This document shows, piece by piece, positions 12,705 to 12,841 of a stretch of 12,841 nucleotides of DNA (positions are counted from its first letter, which is position 1; each line of letters opens with the position of its first letter). This stretch comes from an uncultured Clostridia bacterium (GTDB lineage: Bacteria > Bacillota > Clostridia > Christensenellales > Pumilibacteraceae): assembly GCA_947588325.1 (NCBI GenBank), contig CANPYH010000031.1:1-12841 (forward strand), written 5' to 3'. The translations under genes and the position numbers were made by a program. A model generated the notes under the pieces. The model was not told the origin of the DNA and ran no database searches. It saw nothing but the letters and a program-made list of their open reading frames with translations.

Positions 12705-12841
12705 TTACGCTCTGACTAATTCTGTAATTTTCTCCGCCGCAGCCCGCGCTCCCGCCGCGATTATGTGGCGTTCCTCGTCGGACATAGTCATGAGCACATA
12801 GGATATGAGGGGGATATTATCGGGTACGGGGCCCGATAATA
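12705..12841 (-). CDS. pth: Peptidyl-tRNA hydrolase, C-terminal end (5' part outside window)
   Basis: Pth cleaves the ester bond of peptidyl-tRNA released from stalled ribosomes. Only 44 complete codons before the TAA stop are visible, read on the minus strand. The visible sequence includes GPVPDNIPLISYVLMTMSDE followed by a helical tail ending KITELVRA. The pattern of a Pro-rich loop, then L(I/V)xYVL, a Ser-x-Glu-Glu turn and an alanine-rich final helix is that of the Pth C-terminus. The position ten bases upstream of mfd matches the classic pth-mfd neighbourhood in Bacillota and supports the call. The catalytic residues lie outside the window, so the identification rests on the C-terminal pattern and context. 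Confidence 0.8.
   Translation of the reverse strand, partial: LSGPVPDNIPLISYVLMTMSDEERHIIAAGARAAAEKITELVRA

Overview
The window looks like chromosomal DNA from an anaerobic member of the Bacillota (Clostridia-like). The reasons are a rubrerythrin, the pth-mfd-peptidylprolyl isomerase gene order, a typical Gram-positive lipoprotein signal peptide, sigma-A type promoters and strong AAGGAG ribosome binding sites. The core genes are GC-rich in their third positions. The small membrane gene at 4388-5008 and parts of the spacers are clearly AT-richer. No genus can be assigned from the sequence alone.

Layout. (1) 1-665, + strand: the 3' end of a rubrerythrin gene, followed 21 bases later by a Dabb-domain protein gene. 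(2) 666-1510: a long spacer of repeats between convergent genes. (3) 1511-3358, - strand: leuB (3-isopropylmalate dehydrogenase), then an XRE-type regulator fused to four membrane segments. (4) 3410-4069: a second repeat-filled spacer. (5) 4070-5008: a divergent pair, a small XRE repressor (-) and an unknown three-helix membrane protein (+), with two near-identical operator-like sites between them. (6) 5009-5831: a third repeat-filled spacer between convergent genes. (7) 5832-12841, - strand: a gene string in transcription order pth (partial), mfd, a large PrsA-like lipoprotein foldase, and hisC. A good promoter sits in front of the foldase gene, and a rho-independent terminator follows hisC.

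The most unusual content is in the three spacers. Each holds one copy of a 244-249 bp imperfect palindrome (family B) whose ends read CAATCCCCTCAG...CTGAGGGGATTG. Each end of the palindrome carries a small hairpin whose sequence differs between copies while pairing is kept. Family B is flanked by a second repeat family (A) that ends in terminator-like hairpins, again with unrelated stem sequences. The larger A copies lie on the same strand as, and just downstream of, a gene. The arrangement is roughly A> - B - <A, as if one composite cassette had been placed in each spacer. It could act as a bidirectional terminator or 3' RNA element, or be a non-autonomous mobile element. No transposase, CRISPR array, tRNA or rRNA gene is visible.

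The XRE/membrane-protein pair at 4070-5008 is the best candidate for a small self-regulated module of unknown function. Both operators overlap the predicted divergent promoters.
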